From: Frankia sp. AgB32
GTDB taxonomy: Bacteria; Actinomycetota; Actinomycetes; Frankiales; Frankiaceae
DNA: 35,525 nt
Reading direction: 5' to 3'
Assembly: GCF_023243045.1 (NCBI RefSeq)
Contig: NZ_JALKFX010000034.1
Span: 24,927 to 60,451 of the forward strand
Below are positions 10,863 through 17,937 of this stretch, piece by piece. The translations under genes and the position numbers were made by a program. The notes below the pieces were generated by a model. The model worked only from the letters and a program-made list of their open reading frames with translations, did no database searches and had not been told where the DNA came from. The first letter of the stretch is position 1. Every line of letters begins with the position of its first letter.

Positions 10863-10868
10863 ACTCTA
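10863..10868 (-). promoter_or_regulatory. possible -10 box TAGAGT of the tRNA operon
   Basis: On the minus strand, TAGAGT lies 32 bases before the 5' end of tRNA-Gly. TTCGAC, 19 bases further upstream, is a weak -35 candidate. Position is the main support. Confidence 0.35.
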
Positions 10869-11014
10869 GCGGACGAACGGCCTCCTCGTCGAATGGCCCG
10901 CCGGGCGTCGCGAAGATGTTGCGCTGGGTCAAGGCGACCCACGTGAACATCGGGTTTCGCCCATGGCACGACCACCTGGCCCGGTGGGACTCCTGATCGA
11001 CGCGCGGGGGGATC

Positions 11015-11066
11015 CCGGGGCGGCCCCCGGGGCGGTCCCCGGGGCGGTCCCCGGGGCGGTCCCCGG
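11015..11066. repeat. four 12-bp GC-only tandem repeats before pabB
   Basis: CCGGGGCGGTCC is repeated three times perfectly (11027-11062), preceded by one copy with T to C (11015-11026) and followed by a partial CCGG. Each unit is nearly self-complementary, so the array can fold into several alternative hairpins. It occupies the 340-base gap between the tRNA operon and pabB, which holds no recognisable gene. Confidence 0.9.
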
Positions 11067-11172
11067 CCCGGCGGCTCGGGCCCGTGGCCGCCCGCCGGCC
11101 GCCGCCCGGCCAGGTCGGCGACCGTGACGCGGTGCATGCCGGGCGGAGCGGGATGGTCGGGATCGGCGTAAC

Positions 11173-12279
11173 GTGATCGTCGTGAGCCGGACGAACATGG
11201 GCGCTCTGGACCGGGCCGTCCGGCCGGCGAGAGCCGGCCAGCCCCGCCGGCCGCCCTCGTACCTGCTCGCCGGCGGCCGACTCGCGACGGGCGTGCTGGA
11301 GATCAGCGACGACCCGGCCGTGCTGGAGCGCGGCGGCTTCTGGGCGGTGGTCCTCGACTTCGAGGGTTCGTTGTGCTGTGTCCGTTTCGCCGACGTCCGC
11401 CCGGCGCCGGCTGCGGGCGCCGCCGCGCTGCGCCGCGGGCCGTGGCGCGGTCCGCCGGCGGGCTCCTGGACGACGAGCCTCGACCGCGACGCCTACGTCG
11501 CGGGGGCGCGGGCCATCCGGGCGCGGATCGCCGCGGGCGACGTCTACGAGGTCAACCTGTGCCGGGTGATGTCCGCGCCGCTGCCGGTCCGGGCTGGTGG
11601 TCCGGGCTCCGGCGGGGACCCGGCGGCTCTCGCCGCAGTCCTGGCCACCGGCAACCCGGCGCCCTACGCCGTCGTGCTCGACGTCGCCGAGGCCGGGCTG
11701 CGGATCGCGGGTGCGTCGCCGGAGCTGTTCCTCGAACGAGACGGAGACGTCGTCCGCTCCGGCCCGATCAAGGGCACCGGGCGGACCGTGCGGGATCTCG
11801 GGGAGAAGGACGTCGCCGAGAACATCATGATCGTCGACCTCGTGCGCAACGACCTTGGCCGGGTGGCTCGGGCAGGTTCGGTCACCGTGCCGGCGCTGTG
11901 CGCGGTCGAGCATCATCCCGGGCTGGTCCACCTCGTCTCGACCGTGCGGGCCCGGTTGCGTCCCACCGTGGGCTGGCCGGAGCTCATCGAGGCGGCGAAT
12001 CCGGCCGGATCCGTCTCCGGGGCGCCCAAGGTGAGCGCCCTGCAGATCATCCGGGAGCTGGAGCCGGTGCCGCGCGGTCCCTACTGCGGCGGCATCGGCT
12101 GGGTCGACGCCGACCGCGGCCACGGCTGGTTGTCCGTCGGCATCCGCACCTTCTGGTTCGTGGACGACCAGCTCCGGTTCGGCACGGGCGCGGCCGTCAC
12201 CTGGGGGAGCGATCCCGAGGGGGAGTGGCGGGAGACCGAGCTGAAGGCGGCCCGGCTCGTCGGCCTCGCCAGCTCCTGA
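11173..12279 (+). CDS. pabB: aminodeoxychorismate synthase component I (PabB)
   Basis: A chorismate-binding enzyme that makes 4-amino-4-deoxychorismate for folate. The C-terminal catalytic domain (about 100-365) has DVYEVNLCR, GASPELFL, PIKGTGRT, DLVRNDLGRV, AVEHHPGLVHLVSTV and GSVSGAPKVSA. The PIKGT lysine favours PabB over anthranilate synthase, which has PIAGT. The residues after it (GRT) differ from the common RPR. The N-terminal part is short, giving 368 residues. The start is uncertain: GTG at 11173 is used, GTG 11182 and ATG 11197 are alternatives, and none has a good ribosome site. The glutaminase and lyase partners are not adjacent. Confidence 0.88.
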   Translation: MIVVSRTNMGALDRAVRPARAGQPRRPPSYLLAGGRLATGVLEISDDPAVLERGGFWAVVLDFEGSLCCVRFADVRPAPAAGAAALRRGPWRGPPAGSWTTSLDRDAYVAGARAIRARIAAGDVYEVNLCRVMSAPLPVRAGGPGSGGDPAALAAVLATGNPAPYAVVLDVAEAGLRIAGASPELFLERDGDVVRSGPIKGTGRTVRDLGEKDVAENIMIVDLVRNDLGRVARAGSVTVPALCAVEHHPGLVHLVSTVRARLRPTVGWPELIEAANPAGSVSGAPKVSALQIIRELEPVPRGPYCGGIGWVDADRGHGWLSVGIRTFWFVDDQLRFGTGAAVTWGSDPEGEWRETELKAARLVGLASS

Positions 12280-12334
12280 CGCGGGCAGCCGGCCGATGGG
12301 CGCGCCGGTCGCGCCCGCCGGCACGGGAACGACG

Positions 12335-12367
12335 AACCGCCCGGCCGGAGGATCCGGCCGGGCGGTT
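12335..12367. terminator. 15-bp perfect hairpin between convergent pabB and ssgB
   Basis: A perfect 15-bp stem (12335-12349 with 12353-12367) encloses the loop GGA. It sits 55 bases after the pabB stop and 128 bases beyond the ssgB stop on the other strand, so it can end both transcripts. There is no T run, as is common for actinobacterial terminators. Confidence 0.8.
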
Positions 12368-12494
12368 GGGTGCTCGCCTTATGTGGTTGGTCGAACTGTT
12401 CTGGATCCGGATGACGGGAACGCTGGCTTCCCGCGTCCGATGAGTGCCCGCACCGGGTTGCCGGGGCCGGGCAGCGATCCCAACCCCGGTCTGA

Positions 12495-12926
12495 TCACCG
12501 CTCGGGACCGCCCCAGATCAACAGGGCTAGCTCTGCGTCAAGATCGATGATGTCACTCTCGCCGCCAAGCGGCACCGCTGAATATGTTCGACGCAGGAAC
12601 GCCAGGACTTCGGAACGCGGCATCTCGAACAGCGCGTGCCCCGACGGGCTGGACAACGACAGGCAGACGATGCGTCCACCGGACTGGGCGGCCGGCCATA
12701 CCTGGACGTCCCCGTCGCCAGCGGGCCGGCGCACGCCGTCGCTCAGCAACTGGCGTGCGAAGGTCCACTCCACGACTTCGTCGGCGCCCGTGCGGAAGCC
12801 GATGCTGATCGCGTAGGGGTCGGCCGGCTCGTAGCGGACCGTGGCGGCGACCGGAACGGGTGCGCCGCCGGGGACGACGAGACGAAGGGCGAGTTCGGCG
12901 GTGATCGAATCGTGACGAATAGTCAT
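12495..12926 (-). CDS. ssgB: SsgB-like sporulation/cell division regulator
   Basis: SsgA-like proteins occur only in morphologically complex actinobacteria; SsgB positions FtsZ rings at sporulation septa. The sequence closely follows what I recall of Streptomyces SsgB: ELALRLVVPG, YEPADPYAISIGF, EEVVEWTFARQLL-like VVEWTFARQLLSDGVRRP, GDVQVWP, the CLSLSSPSGHALFE segment, and the DLDAEL end. Start ATG 12926 gives 143 residues and has AGAGG 8 bases upstream; ATG 12941 in the same frame is the alternative. The gene is monocistronic and converges on pabB. It predicts that the host makes spores or sporangia. Confidence 0.88.
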   Translation of the reverse strand: MTIRHDSITAELALRLVVPGGAPVPVAATVRYEPADPYAISIGFRTGADEVVEWTFARQLLSDGVRRPAGDGDVQVWPAAQSGGRIVCLSLSSPSGHALFEMPRSEVLAFLRRTYSAVPLGGESDIIDLDAELALLIWGGPER

Positions 12927-12970
12927 CGGGCGGCCTCTCATGGTGCGATGGTGCGGGCGAGCACCCGTGT

Positions 12971-13000
12971 AACGGGATAGTTCCCTCTCCGAGTCCCGTT
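12971..13000. promoter_or_regulatory. 7-bp inverted repeat upstream of ssgB
   Basis: AACGGGA (12971-12977) and TCCCGTT (12994-13000) are perfect complements 16 bases apart, just downstream of the putative -10 box of ssgB. This is a good position for an operator; no regulator can be named. Confidence 0.35.
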
Positions 13001-13009
13001 GGAAACAAG

Positions 13010-13015
13010 ATTATG
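13010..13015 (-). promoter_or_regulatory. possible ssgB -10 box CATAAT
   Basis: Read on the minus strand, CATAAT is one mismatch from TATAAT and stands out in this GC-rich DNA. It would place the start of transcription about 75 bases before the ssgB ATG. I see no clear -35. Confidence 0.3.
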
Positions 13016-13341
13016 CCAAGACAACATCCGTTACGGCAGTTTGGGCGGCTTGTCCTGCCCGGAAGGGTGAACCCTTCTCGCGATGGATGCTAGATCGGTC
13101 CGTCAACGGATTGATCCCGTGCGTACGGGGATCGGTGATTACTATCCGTGACGGCCGAGTGTCCCCCCGAGTAACGGTCCAACCTGCCGAGGCCGTTCCA
13201 CCTTCAGTCTTCCCCGTCCGGGTGGTTCCCAACCTTGACCAGTCGCGGCGAACCCGGTCCAGTCCGCCCACCGGGCGGGACGGACGACATGACCGCATCC
13301 ATCCGGTCGGACCCCCTGCGTGGCACCCGATCGCGGGCGTG
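13016..13341. other. gene-free spacer between ssgB and tRNA-Val(CAC)
   Basis: I find no credible gene. An imperfect palindrome lies at 13113-13132 (GATCCCGT-GCGT-ACGGGGATC, one base bulged), and a plus-strand TACTAT at 13140-13145 could be a -10 box, but nothing ties it to a gene. Confidence 0.5.
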
Positions 13342-13347
13342 TATGGT
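13342..13347 (+). promoter_or_regulatory. possible -10 box TATGGT of tRNA-Val(CAC)
   Basis: TATGGT fits TANNNT and lies 14 bases before the tRNA 5' end, a reasonable distance for a short 5' leader. No -35 is obvious. Confidence 0.4.
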
Positions 13348-13361
13348 GGTCCCACCCGCAA

Positions 13362-13433
13362 GGGCGTATAGCTCAGGGGTAGAGCGCTGCCTTCACACGG
13401 CAGAGGTCCGTGGTTCGAAACCACGTACGCCCA
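13362..13433 (+). tRNA. tRNA-Val (anticodon CAC)
   Basis: A 72-base cloverleaf with acceptor GGGCGTA/TACGCCC, D arm TAGCTCAGGGGTAGAG, anticodon stem CTGCC/GGCAG around loop TTCACAC, and T arm CGTGG-TTCGAAA-CCACG. The discriminator is A and CCA is not encoded. It reads GUG codons. Part of its 3' half is repeated imperfectly 1.2 kb downstream. Confidence 0.97.
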
Positions 13434-14653
13434 CGCGAACTTTCTTCTCATGCTGCCCCCTTTCAGGGGCTCGCGGCGACCCATGCAATGCGTGCAGGAG
13501 AGCTGGCTCTCCGGGCCCCCGGAGTTGGTGGGGTGTGGGTTGGCATGTTGCGGATTCCTTGATCGACGGCCGGGTTGGCCGCTCTTCTCGGTGCTGGTTG
13601 GTCTTCATCTGGGTTGGTTTGGGGTTCGGTGTTGGAGTTGGAGGGATTGGGCGCCGGGTTGGGGCGCAGGGGTGATGGGCGTTCGGAGGGGTGTGCGGGC
13701 GCTCTGTGTTCATGCTCGCGCTTCGGGCGGCCGGGTGTCGATGATCCGTTCTTCCTTCCCCTTTCGTGTCGGTGCGGCCGATTCCGATGTTTGGGCCGGC
13801 GAGGCCCGTTTTCGCGCTCGTGAGGGCTGTCGGACTCACTGGCGGTGGATGGAAGTCGCGGCGGGCAGGCCCGCCACCAGCAGCGCATATAGCGCTAATC
13901 CGGCACATCGGACACGATCTGCCGGTGCGGGATTCGGTAGACGAATTGCCGCGGGACCCCACCTTGGTGCCGGTTGGCGGGGGTGCCCGGTGGAGGGCCC
14001 TCGGTCGGGGCGTCCTGGCACTCACGGGAGGTCCGTCGTGGCATCGGTGACTCTTCGTGAGCTGGTGCCGGCCAGTGGTGGGGTGGCCAGTGCCGTCGCT
14101 CGTCCGCCGGCGGGCGTCCGTTGAGGGATGGCGGCCAGGCGGGTAAGGGGCGGTACCGCTGGTCGTCCGCAGGCGGATGACAAAGTCGCTCGGACGGGCT
14201 ACCCCGGGTGGCGCGGCCCGCCCGATGCCCTGGGGGCGGGTCGCGTCGAGTGTCCCGGGTAGCCGCGAAATGCACGGAACCCGCCCCGCCCGTGCGCTGG
14301 TGCGGGGTTGTGCCGGCGAACGTCGAATCCAACGCGCGATGGCATTTGGTCGGCGGGTCGTAGGTCGGCATTGTTGGGCGTCCCGCTCTTTCGGTGTGGT
14401 GGCTGTAGCGGCAGGTGGGTACTGGTTCTCCCGGCGCTGGTCGTTGGCCGGTTATTTCGGCGCGGCGTGAGGTGCGCCCTGTACAGATCGGCTTGACGGC
14501 CGCTAAGCTGATCGTGCAGGGCGTAGCGGGTCCGGCAGCAGGTCCATTCGTCGACGTCATCTTGTCGACGGGGCCTCTCGCCGGGGCAGCGCTGGGAGAT
14601 CCTTTCCCGGTCGCGGTTCCTGGCGTTGGTTCGCCGCGACGGCGGCCGGGACG
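13434..14653. other. 1.2-kb interval without a recognisable gene
   Basis: Open frames exist on both strands but have poor third-position GC, unusual Trp/Cys or Pro/His/Arg content, no good starts and no known motif. The part from about 13500 to 13700 is strikingly rich in G and T on the plus strand. Small hairpins follow the tRNA (GCCCC-N6-GGGGC at 13455-13470, and GGAGAG-N4-CTCTCC near 13497-13512) and may end its transcript. The interval is bounded by the tRNA and by a partial copy of its 3' end. Confidence 0.6.
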
Positions 14654-14677
14654 CCGTGGTTCGAAACCGGATACGCC
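14654..14677 (+). repeat. imperfect copy of the tRNA-Val(CAC) 3' end (possible att remnant)
   Basis: Bases 14654-14668 equal 13408-13422 of the tRNA (CCGTGGTTCGAAACC, 15 of 15). In the same register, 14672-14677 equals 13426-13431 (TACGCC), giving 21 of 24 matches. The copy cannot form the T stem (CGTGG opposite CCGGA), so it is not a working tRNA. Integrases commonly use tRNA 3' ends as attachment sites and leave such a copy at the far end of the insert. No integrase is visible between the copies. Confidence 0.6.
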
Positions 14678-14681
14678 ACTC

Positions 14682-14724
14682 GAGGGAGACTGGCGGCGAC
14701 CCCCCCACGCCGCCAGTCTCCCTC
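14682..14724. terminator. 17-bp perfect hairpin
   Basis: GAGGGAGACTGGCGGCG (14682-14698) is perfectly complementary to CGCCGCCAGTCTCCCTC (14708-14724), with a 9-base C-rich loop. It lies 4 bases after the tRNA-like copy and 80 bases before the first small ORF leading to the HIT gene. A terminator is likely, working perhaps in both directions; an attachment-site arm is another possibility. Confidence 0.7.
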
Positions 14725-14804
14725 TTCGCCTGCGGGCGCGCATCTGCGCGGGCGCCCGTCGAGGTCCGGCCGATGGGGCCACGTCCTGATAAATTGACGG
14801 GACG

Positions 14805-14897
14805 ATGACCACCCCTCCAGGGGGATCGTCTCCAGGGGGATCGTCCCCGGGGGAGTCGTCTCCGGGGGTCGTCCGACGGAGGTGGCGCAGGTGGTGA
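14805..14897 (+). CDS. small ORF A (30 codons), possible leader peptide
   Basis: ATG 14805 to TGA 14895-14897. The middle is Pro-Gly-Ser repeats encoded by the 15-bp tandem repeats, and the end is Arg/Trp-rich (VVRRRWRRW). Its stop overlaps the GTG of small ORF B (GTGA). The ribosome site is weak. No homologue is known to me. It may be an artefact of the repeat array; the chained overlaps are the main argument for translation. Confidence 0.3.
   Translation: MTTPPGGSSPGGSSPGESSPGVVRRRWRRW
14817..14874 (+). repeat. 15-bp tandem repeats upstream of the HIT gene
   Basis: Units CCAGGGGGATCGTCT (14817), CCAGGGGGATCGTCC (14832), CCGGGGGAGTCGTCT (14847) and a shortened CCGGGGGTCGTCC (14862). The period is a multiple of three and keeps small ORF A open. 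The copy number may vary between strains. Confidence 0.9.
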
Positions 14898-15004
14898 CTG
14901 CCGGCACCCTCCGGCTGCCCAGGGCTCGCGGGACCGGTCCCGGCCGGGCGTTCGCCGCGGCGGTCCGGGTCCCCGTCGACGGGGTGGCGGTGGTCGCGCG
15001 ATGA
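14891..15004 (+). CDS. small ORF B (about 37 codons), overlapping the HIT gene
   Basis: GTG 14891 (or GTG 14894) to TGA 15002-15004. GGAGG at 14878-14882 is a proper Shine-Dalgarno sequence 8 or 11 bases upstream. The stop overlaps the ATG of the HIT gene (ATGA), which itself has no ribosome site, so translation of B would explain how HIT is initiated. The peptide is Arg/Val/Ala-rich and I do not recognise it. Confidence 0.35.
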   Translation: MVTAGTLRLPRARGTGPGRAFAAAVRVPVDGVAVVAR

Positions 15005-15570
15005 GCGCGGAGCGCGCACCCGACGAGGTCGTCCTGCAGGAGCAGGCAGGCGTCGGCGGCCCGGATGCCTTCCAACGCCTCTACACGCCGCACCGGCTGG
15101 CGTACATCAGGGGTGAGGGCCGCGGGCGGGACGATGAATGCCCCTTCTGCGCGATTGTCGAGATGTCCGACGAGGACGGTCTCGTGGTCGCCCGCGGAAA
15201 GACCGTCTATGCGGTGCTGAATCTCTATCCCTACAATGCTGGGCATCTTCTGGTCGTGCCTTATCGCCATGTCGCCGACTATGCCGACATGGAGTCCGAG
15301 GAAATCGTCGAGATGGCCTTCTTCGTGCGCCGGTCGCTGCGTGCCCTGCGGGCGGCCAGCGGCGCCCACGGTTTCAACACCGGGATGAACCTCGGTCATG
15401 TGGCCGGCGCCGGTATCGCCTCCCACGTGCACCAGCACATTGTTCCCCGCTGGGGTGGGGACACGAACTTCATGCCGGTCGTCGGTGTCACCCGGGTGCT
15501 GCCGGCGCTGCTGGGGCAGACCCGCGAGATGCTTGCCGAGGCCTGGGCGCGCGCCGCCGCGGACGAGTAG
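15001..15570 (+). CDS. HIT-family nucleotide hydrolase/phosphorylase (Rv2613c-like)
   Basis: A histidine-triad protein of 189 residues. The catalytic HxHxH is HVHQH at 142-146, preceded by NLYPYNAGHLLVVPYRHV and followed by VPRWGGDTNF. A CPFC pair (47-50) may bind zinc with a further His. Its closest well-known relative is the mycobacterial diadenosine tetraphosphate phosphorylase Rv2613c, which matches along its length, including the DxxQRLxTPxR segment near 22-32; that supports the ATG at 15001. In mycobacteria it precedes pgsA; here an EF-G-like gene on the other strand intervenes. The start has no Shine-Dalgarno sequence. Confidence 0.9.
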   Translation: MSAERAPDEVVLQEQAGVGGPDAFQRLYTPHRLAYIRGEGRGRDDECPFCAIVEMSDEDGLVVARGKTVYAVLNLYPYNAGHLLVVPYRHVADYADMESEEIVEMAFFVRRSLRALRAASGAHGFNTGMNLGHVAGAGIASHVHQHIVPRWGGDTNFMPVVGVTRVLPALLGQTREMLAEAWARAAADE

Positions 15571-15595
15571 GGCAGCGGTGCGCGCCGCCGGCCGG

Positions 15596-17770
15596 TCAGG
15601 GGTTCGAGGTCGCCGCGAGGCGGTGGGGCATCCGCTCGTAACCGTGCGGCTCCCGATGGAATGTGCCGGTGCCGTGCGTTAGAGACTGCAATTCAATGAC
15701 ATATCTGGACATTTCCGCTTCGGGGATCTCGGCGTGAACGACGGTGCGGGCCGCCGCGGACACACCGGCCGACGCCGAATTCCGCGCGGCTGGCCGCGGC
15801 TCCATTCCGATCACGCGGCCGCGCCGCGTCGACACATCACCCACGACGGATCCGAGGAACTCGTCGGGCACCGTCACGTCGACCGTCAGCACCGGTTCGA
15901 GCACGACCACCCCACCCGCCTGCATCGCGTCGCGCAGGGCCAGTCCACCGGCGATCTGGAAGGCGACATCCGAGGAGTCGACACTGTGCGCCCTGCCGTC
16001 GACCAGGCGCACCCGCAGATCGGTCAGCGGACGGCCGGCGTGCATCCCCTGGGTCATCTGCGCCCGGATGCCCTTCTCCACTGAGGGGATGAAGGCCCGG
16101 GGAACCGCGCCGCCGACGACCTCGTCCACGAACTCGAGCCCACCGCCCGGCGCCAGCGGCTCCACCTCGATCCGGCAGACGGCGTACTGGCCGTGCCCGC
16201 CCGACTGTTTCACCTGACGCCCGAGACCCTGCGCGGGAGCGCGCAGGGTCTCCCGCAGCGGCACGGCCGGCGGTTCCGGGTCGACCAGGGTCCCGTAACG
16301 GTGGGTGAGACGGTCGAGAACCGCCTGCGCGTGTGCCTCACCCATGGTCCACAGGACCAGCTGGGCCGTCTGCGGGTCCTGGACGACCCGCAACGTCGGA
16401 TCCTCGGCCGCGAGCCGGGCGAGCGCCGTCGAAAGACGGTCCTCGTCGGCGCGGCCGCGGGCCCGGATCGCCATCGGCAGCTGCGGTTCGGGCATCCGCC
16501 AGGCCGGCAGGTGACACGGATCGTCGAGGCTGGACAGCGTGTCACCGGTCTCGGCGGTACTCAGTTTCGTGATCACGCAGACCGCGCCCGCCGCGCATTC
16601 CGGCACGCTGTGCAACGCCGAGCCGAAGGGCTGGGACAGCGCGCCGACGCGCTCGCCGTCATCGTGGTCGCGGTGCCCGGCCGCCGCCCGACCGTGGCCG
16701 CTGACCTGCACGGCGTCGTCGGGGCGCAGCGTCCCGCTGAACACCCGTACGACGGACATCCGCCCGACGTACGGGTCGGTGGTCGTCTTGACCACCTCGG
16801 CCACCAGCGGTCCCGCCGGGTCACCGGTGGCGGGTACCCGCACGCTGCCGTCGGCGCGGGTCACCGGGGGCAGGGGGTGCTGCGCGGGCGAGGGGAAGCC
16901 CCGCACGACCAGGTCGAGAAGTTCGGTGCAGCCGAACCCGGCGGACGCCGACGCGGACCCGGACGCCGGCAGGAGGCCGACCGGCAGCACCGGGAAGAAC
17001 GTCGCGCGGGCCACCGCCTTCCCCAGGTCGGCGAGAAGCAGCTCCGGGTCGGGTTCGGCGCCGGACAGGTAGGCGTCGAGCAGGCGCTCGTCCTCGCTCT
17101 CGGCGATGATGCCCTCGACCAGCGCGGCCCGGGCGGCGCCGCGGTGTGCGTCGGCGCCGGGGGCCTCGCCCGCCGACTCGCGGCGGCCGTCCGGGCCGTG
17201 GTCGACGGTGCGGCCGGTCAGCAGGCCGGTCAGCCGGATCCGGTCCTCGGACACCGGCCCGGGCAGCCAGGCCGGCAGGACGCCGGACCCGAAGGCCCGC
17301 TGGCACTCCCGCAGCGCGGCGGAGAAGTCCGCGCGGGCGTGGTCGAGCTGGGTGATCGCGATGGCCCGGGGCATGCCGACCTCGGCGCATTCCGCCCACA
17401 GCAGGGCTGTGGCACCGTCGACGCCGTCCACCGCGCTCACGACGAACAGGGCCGCGTCGGCGGCGCGCAGGCCGGCCCGCAGCTCACCGACGAAGTCGGG
17501 GTGACCGGGGGTGTCGAGCAGATTGACGGTGTGCCCGCGGTGGCTGACCGAGCACAGCGTGAGGCCCACCGACCGGGCTGGCCGGCGATCGGGCGCGGCG
17601 TGCCCGACGTAGCTGGTCTGGCCGCTCTGGCGCTCGCCCACGGGATGGTCGCCGTCCTGGTGCTCGGGCGGTCCGGCCGCCGCGAGCAGCCGGTCGACGA
17701 GTGCCGACTTGCCCGCTCCGGTGTGCCCCACCAGGACGACGTTGCGTACTTTGCACGAGGCTGCTGGCAT
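15596..17770 (-). CDS. elongation factor G-like GTPase (FusA2 type)
   Basis: A translation-factor GTPase of 724 residues with the EF-G domain order: G domain (about 8-280), domain II (about 340-430), domain III, domain IV and the C-terminal domain V. G1 is GHTGAGKS (15-22) and G3 is DTPGH (86-90). G4 is TQLD (140-143), where EF-G has NKxD and relatives usually TKxD. The effector (G2) stretch is poorly conserved. This matches the second, non-essential EF-G-like group of actinobacteria, whose exact task is unclear. ATG 17770 was chosen for its AAGGAGG 5 bases upstream; the frame is open up to 17872. It is convergent with the HIT gene and divergent from pgsA. Confidence 0.9.
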   Translation of the reverse strand: MPAASCKVRNVVLVGHTGAGKSALVDRLLAAAGPPEHQDGDHPVGERQSGQTSYVGHAAPDRRPARSVGLTLCSVSHRGHTVNLLDTPGHPDFVGELRAGLRAADAALFVVSAVDGVDGATALLWAECAEVGMPRAIAITQLDHARADFSAALRECQRAFGSGVLPAWLPGPVSEDRIRLTGLLTGRTVDHGPDGRRESAGEAPGADAHRGAARAALVEGIIAESEDERLLDAYLSGAEPDPELLLADLGKAVARATFFPVLPVGLLPASGSASASAGFGCTELLDLVVRGFPSPAQHPLPPVTRADGSVRVPATGDPAGPLVAEVVKTTTDPYVGRMSVVRVFSGTLRPDDAVQVSGHGRAAAGHRDHDDGERVGALSQPFGSALHSVPECAAGAVCVITKLSTAETGDTLSSLDDPCHLPAWRMPEPQLPMAIRARGRADEDRLSTALARLAAEDPTLRVVQDPQTAQLVLWTMGEAHAQAVLDRLTHRYGTLVDPEPPAVPLRETLRAPAQGLGRQVKQSGGHGQYAVCRIEVEPLAPGGGLEFVDEVVGGAVPRAFIPSVEKGIRAQMTQGMHAGRPLTDLRVRLVDGRAHSVDSSDVAFQIAGGLALRDAMQAGGVVVLEPVLTVDVTVPDEFLGSVVGDVSTRRGRVIGMEPRPAARNSASAGVSAAARTVVHAEIPEAEMSRYVIELQSLTHGTGTFHREPHGYERMPHRLAATSNP

Positions 17771-17937
17771 CCTCGCCTCCTTGATCGGCGAATATCCGCT
17801 CGTCCGTATCGGCAGGGTCCTCCCGGGTGACGTGGAGCACAACCGCGCCGGGAGTCGTGGTCGGGTATGCACCGATCGTGGCGGCGGTACTGTGAAGACC
17901 GCCCGGAGCCGGGCACACGCGGGACGACGGGACGGAC

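Noticed and set aside
13393-14025. Minus-strand frame after tRNA-Val ending in GVRGFEPRTSAV
   Set aside because: That ending is the usual antisense translation of a tRNA T arm; the rest is Pro/Arg/His-rich without homology I recognise.
13450-14124. Plus-strand 224-residue frame in the gene-poor interval
   Set aside because: Trp/Cys/Gly-rich, low third-position GC and no ribosome site or family motif.
14560-14680. Possible complete second tRNA around the GGTTCGAAACC copy
   Set aside because: The T stem does not pair and no acceptor, D or anticodon arm can be built upstream.
13895-15019. 374-residue minus-strand frame across the 15-bp repeats
   Set aside because: Composition is Pro/Arg-rich throughout, and it crosses the hairpin and repeats without any recognisable domain.
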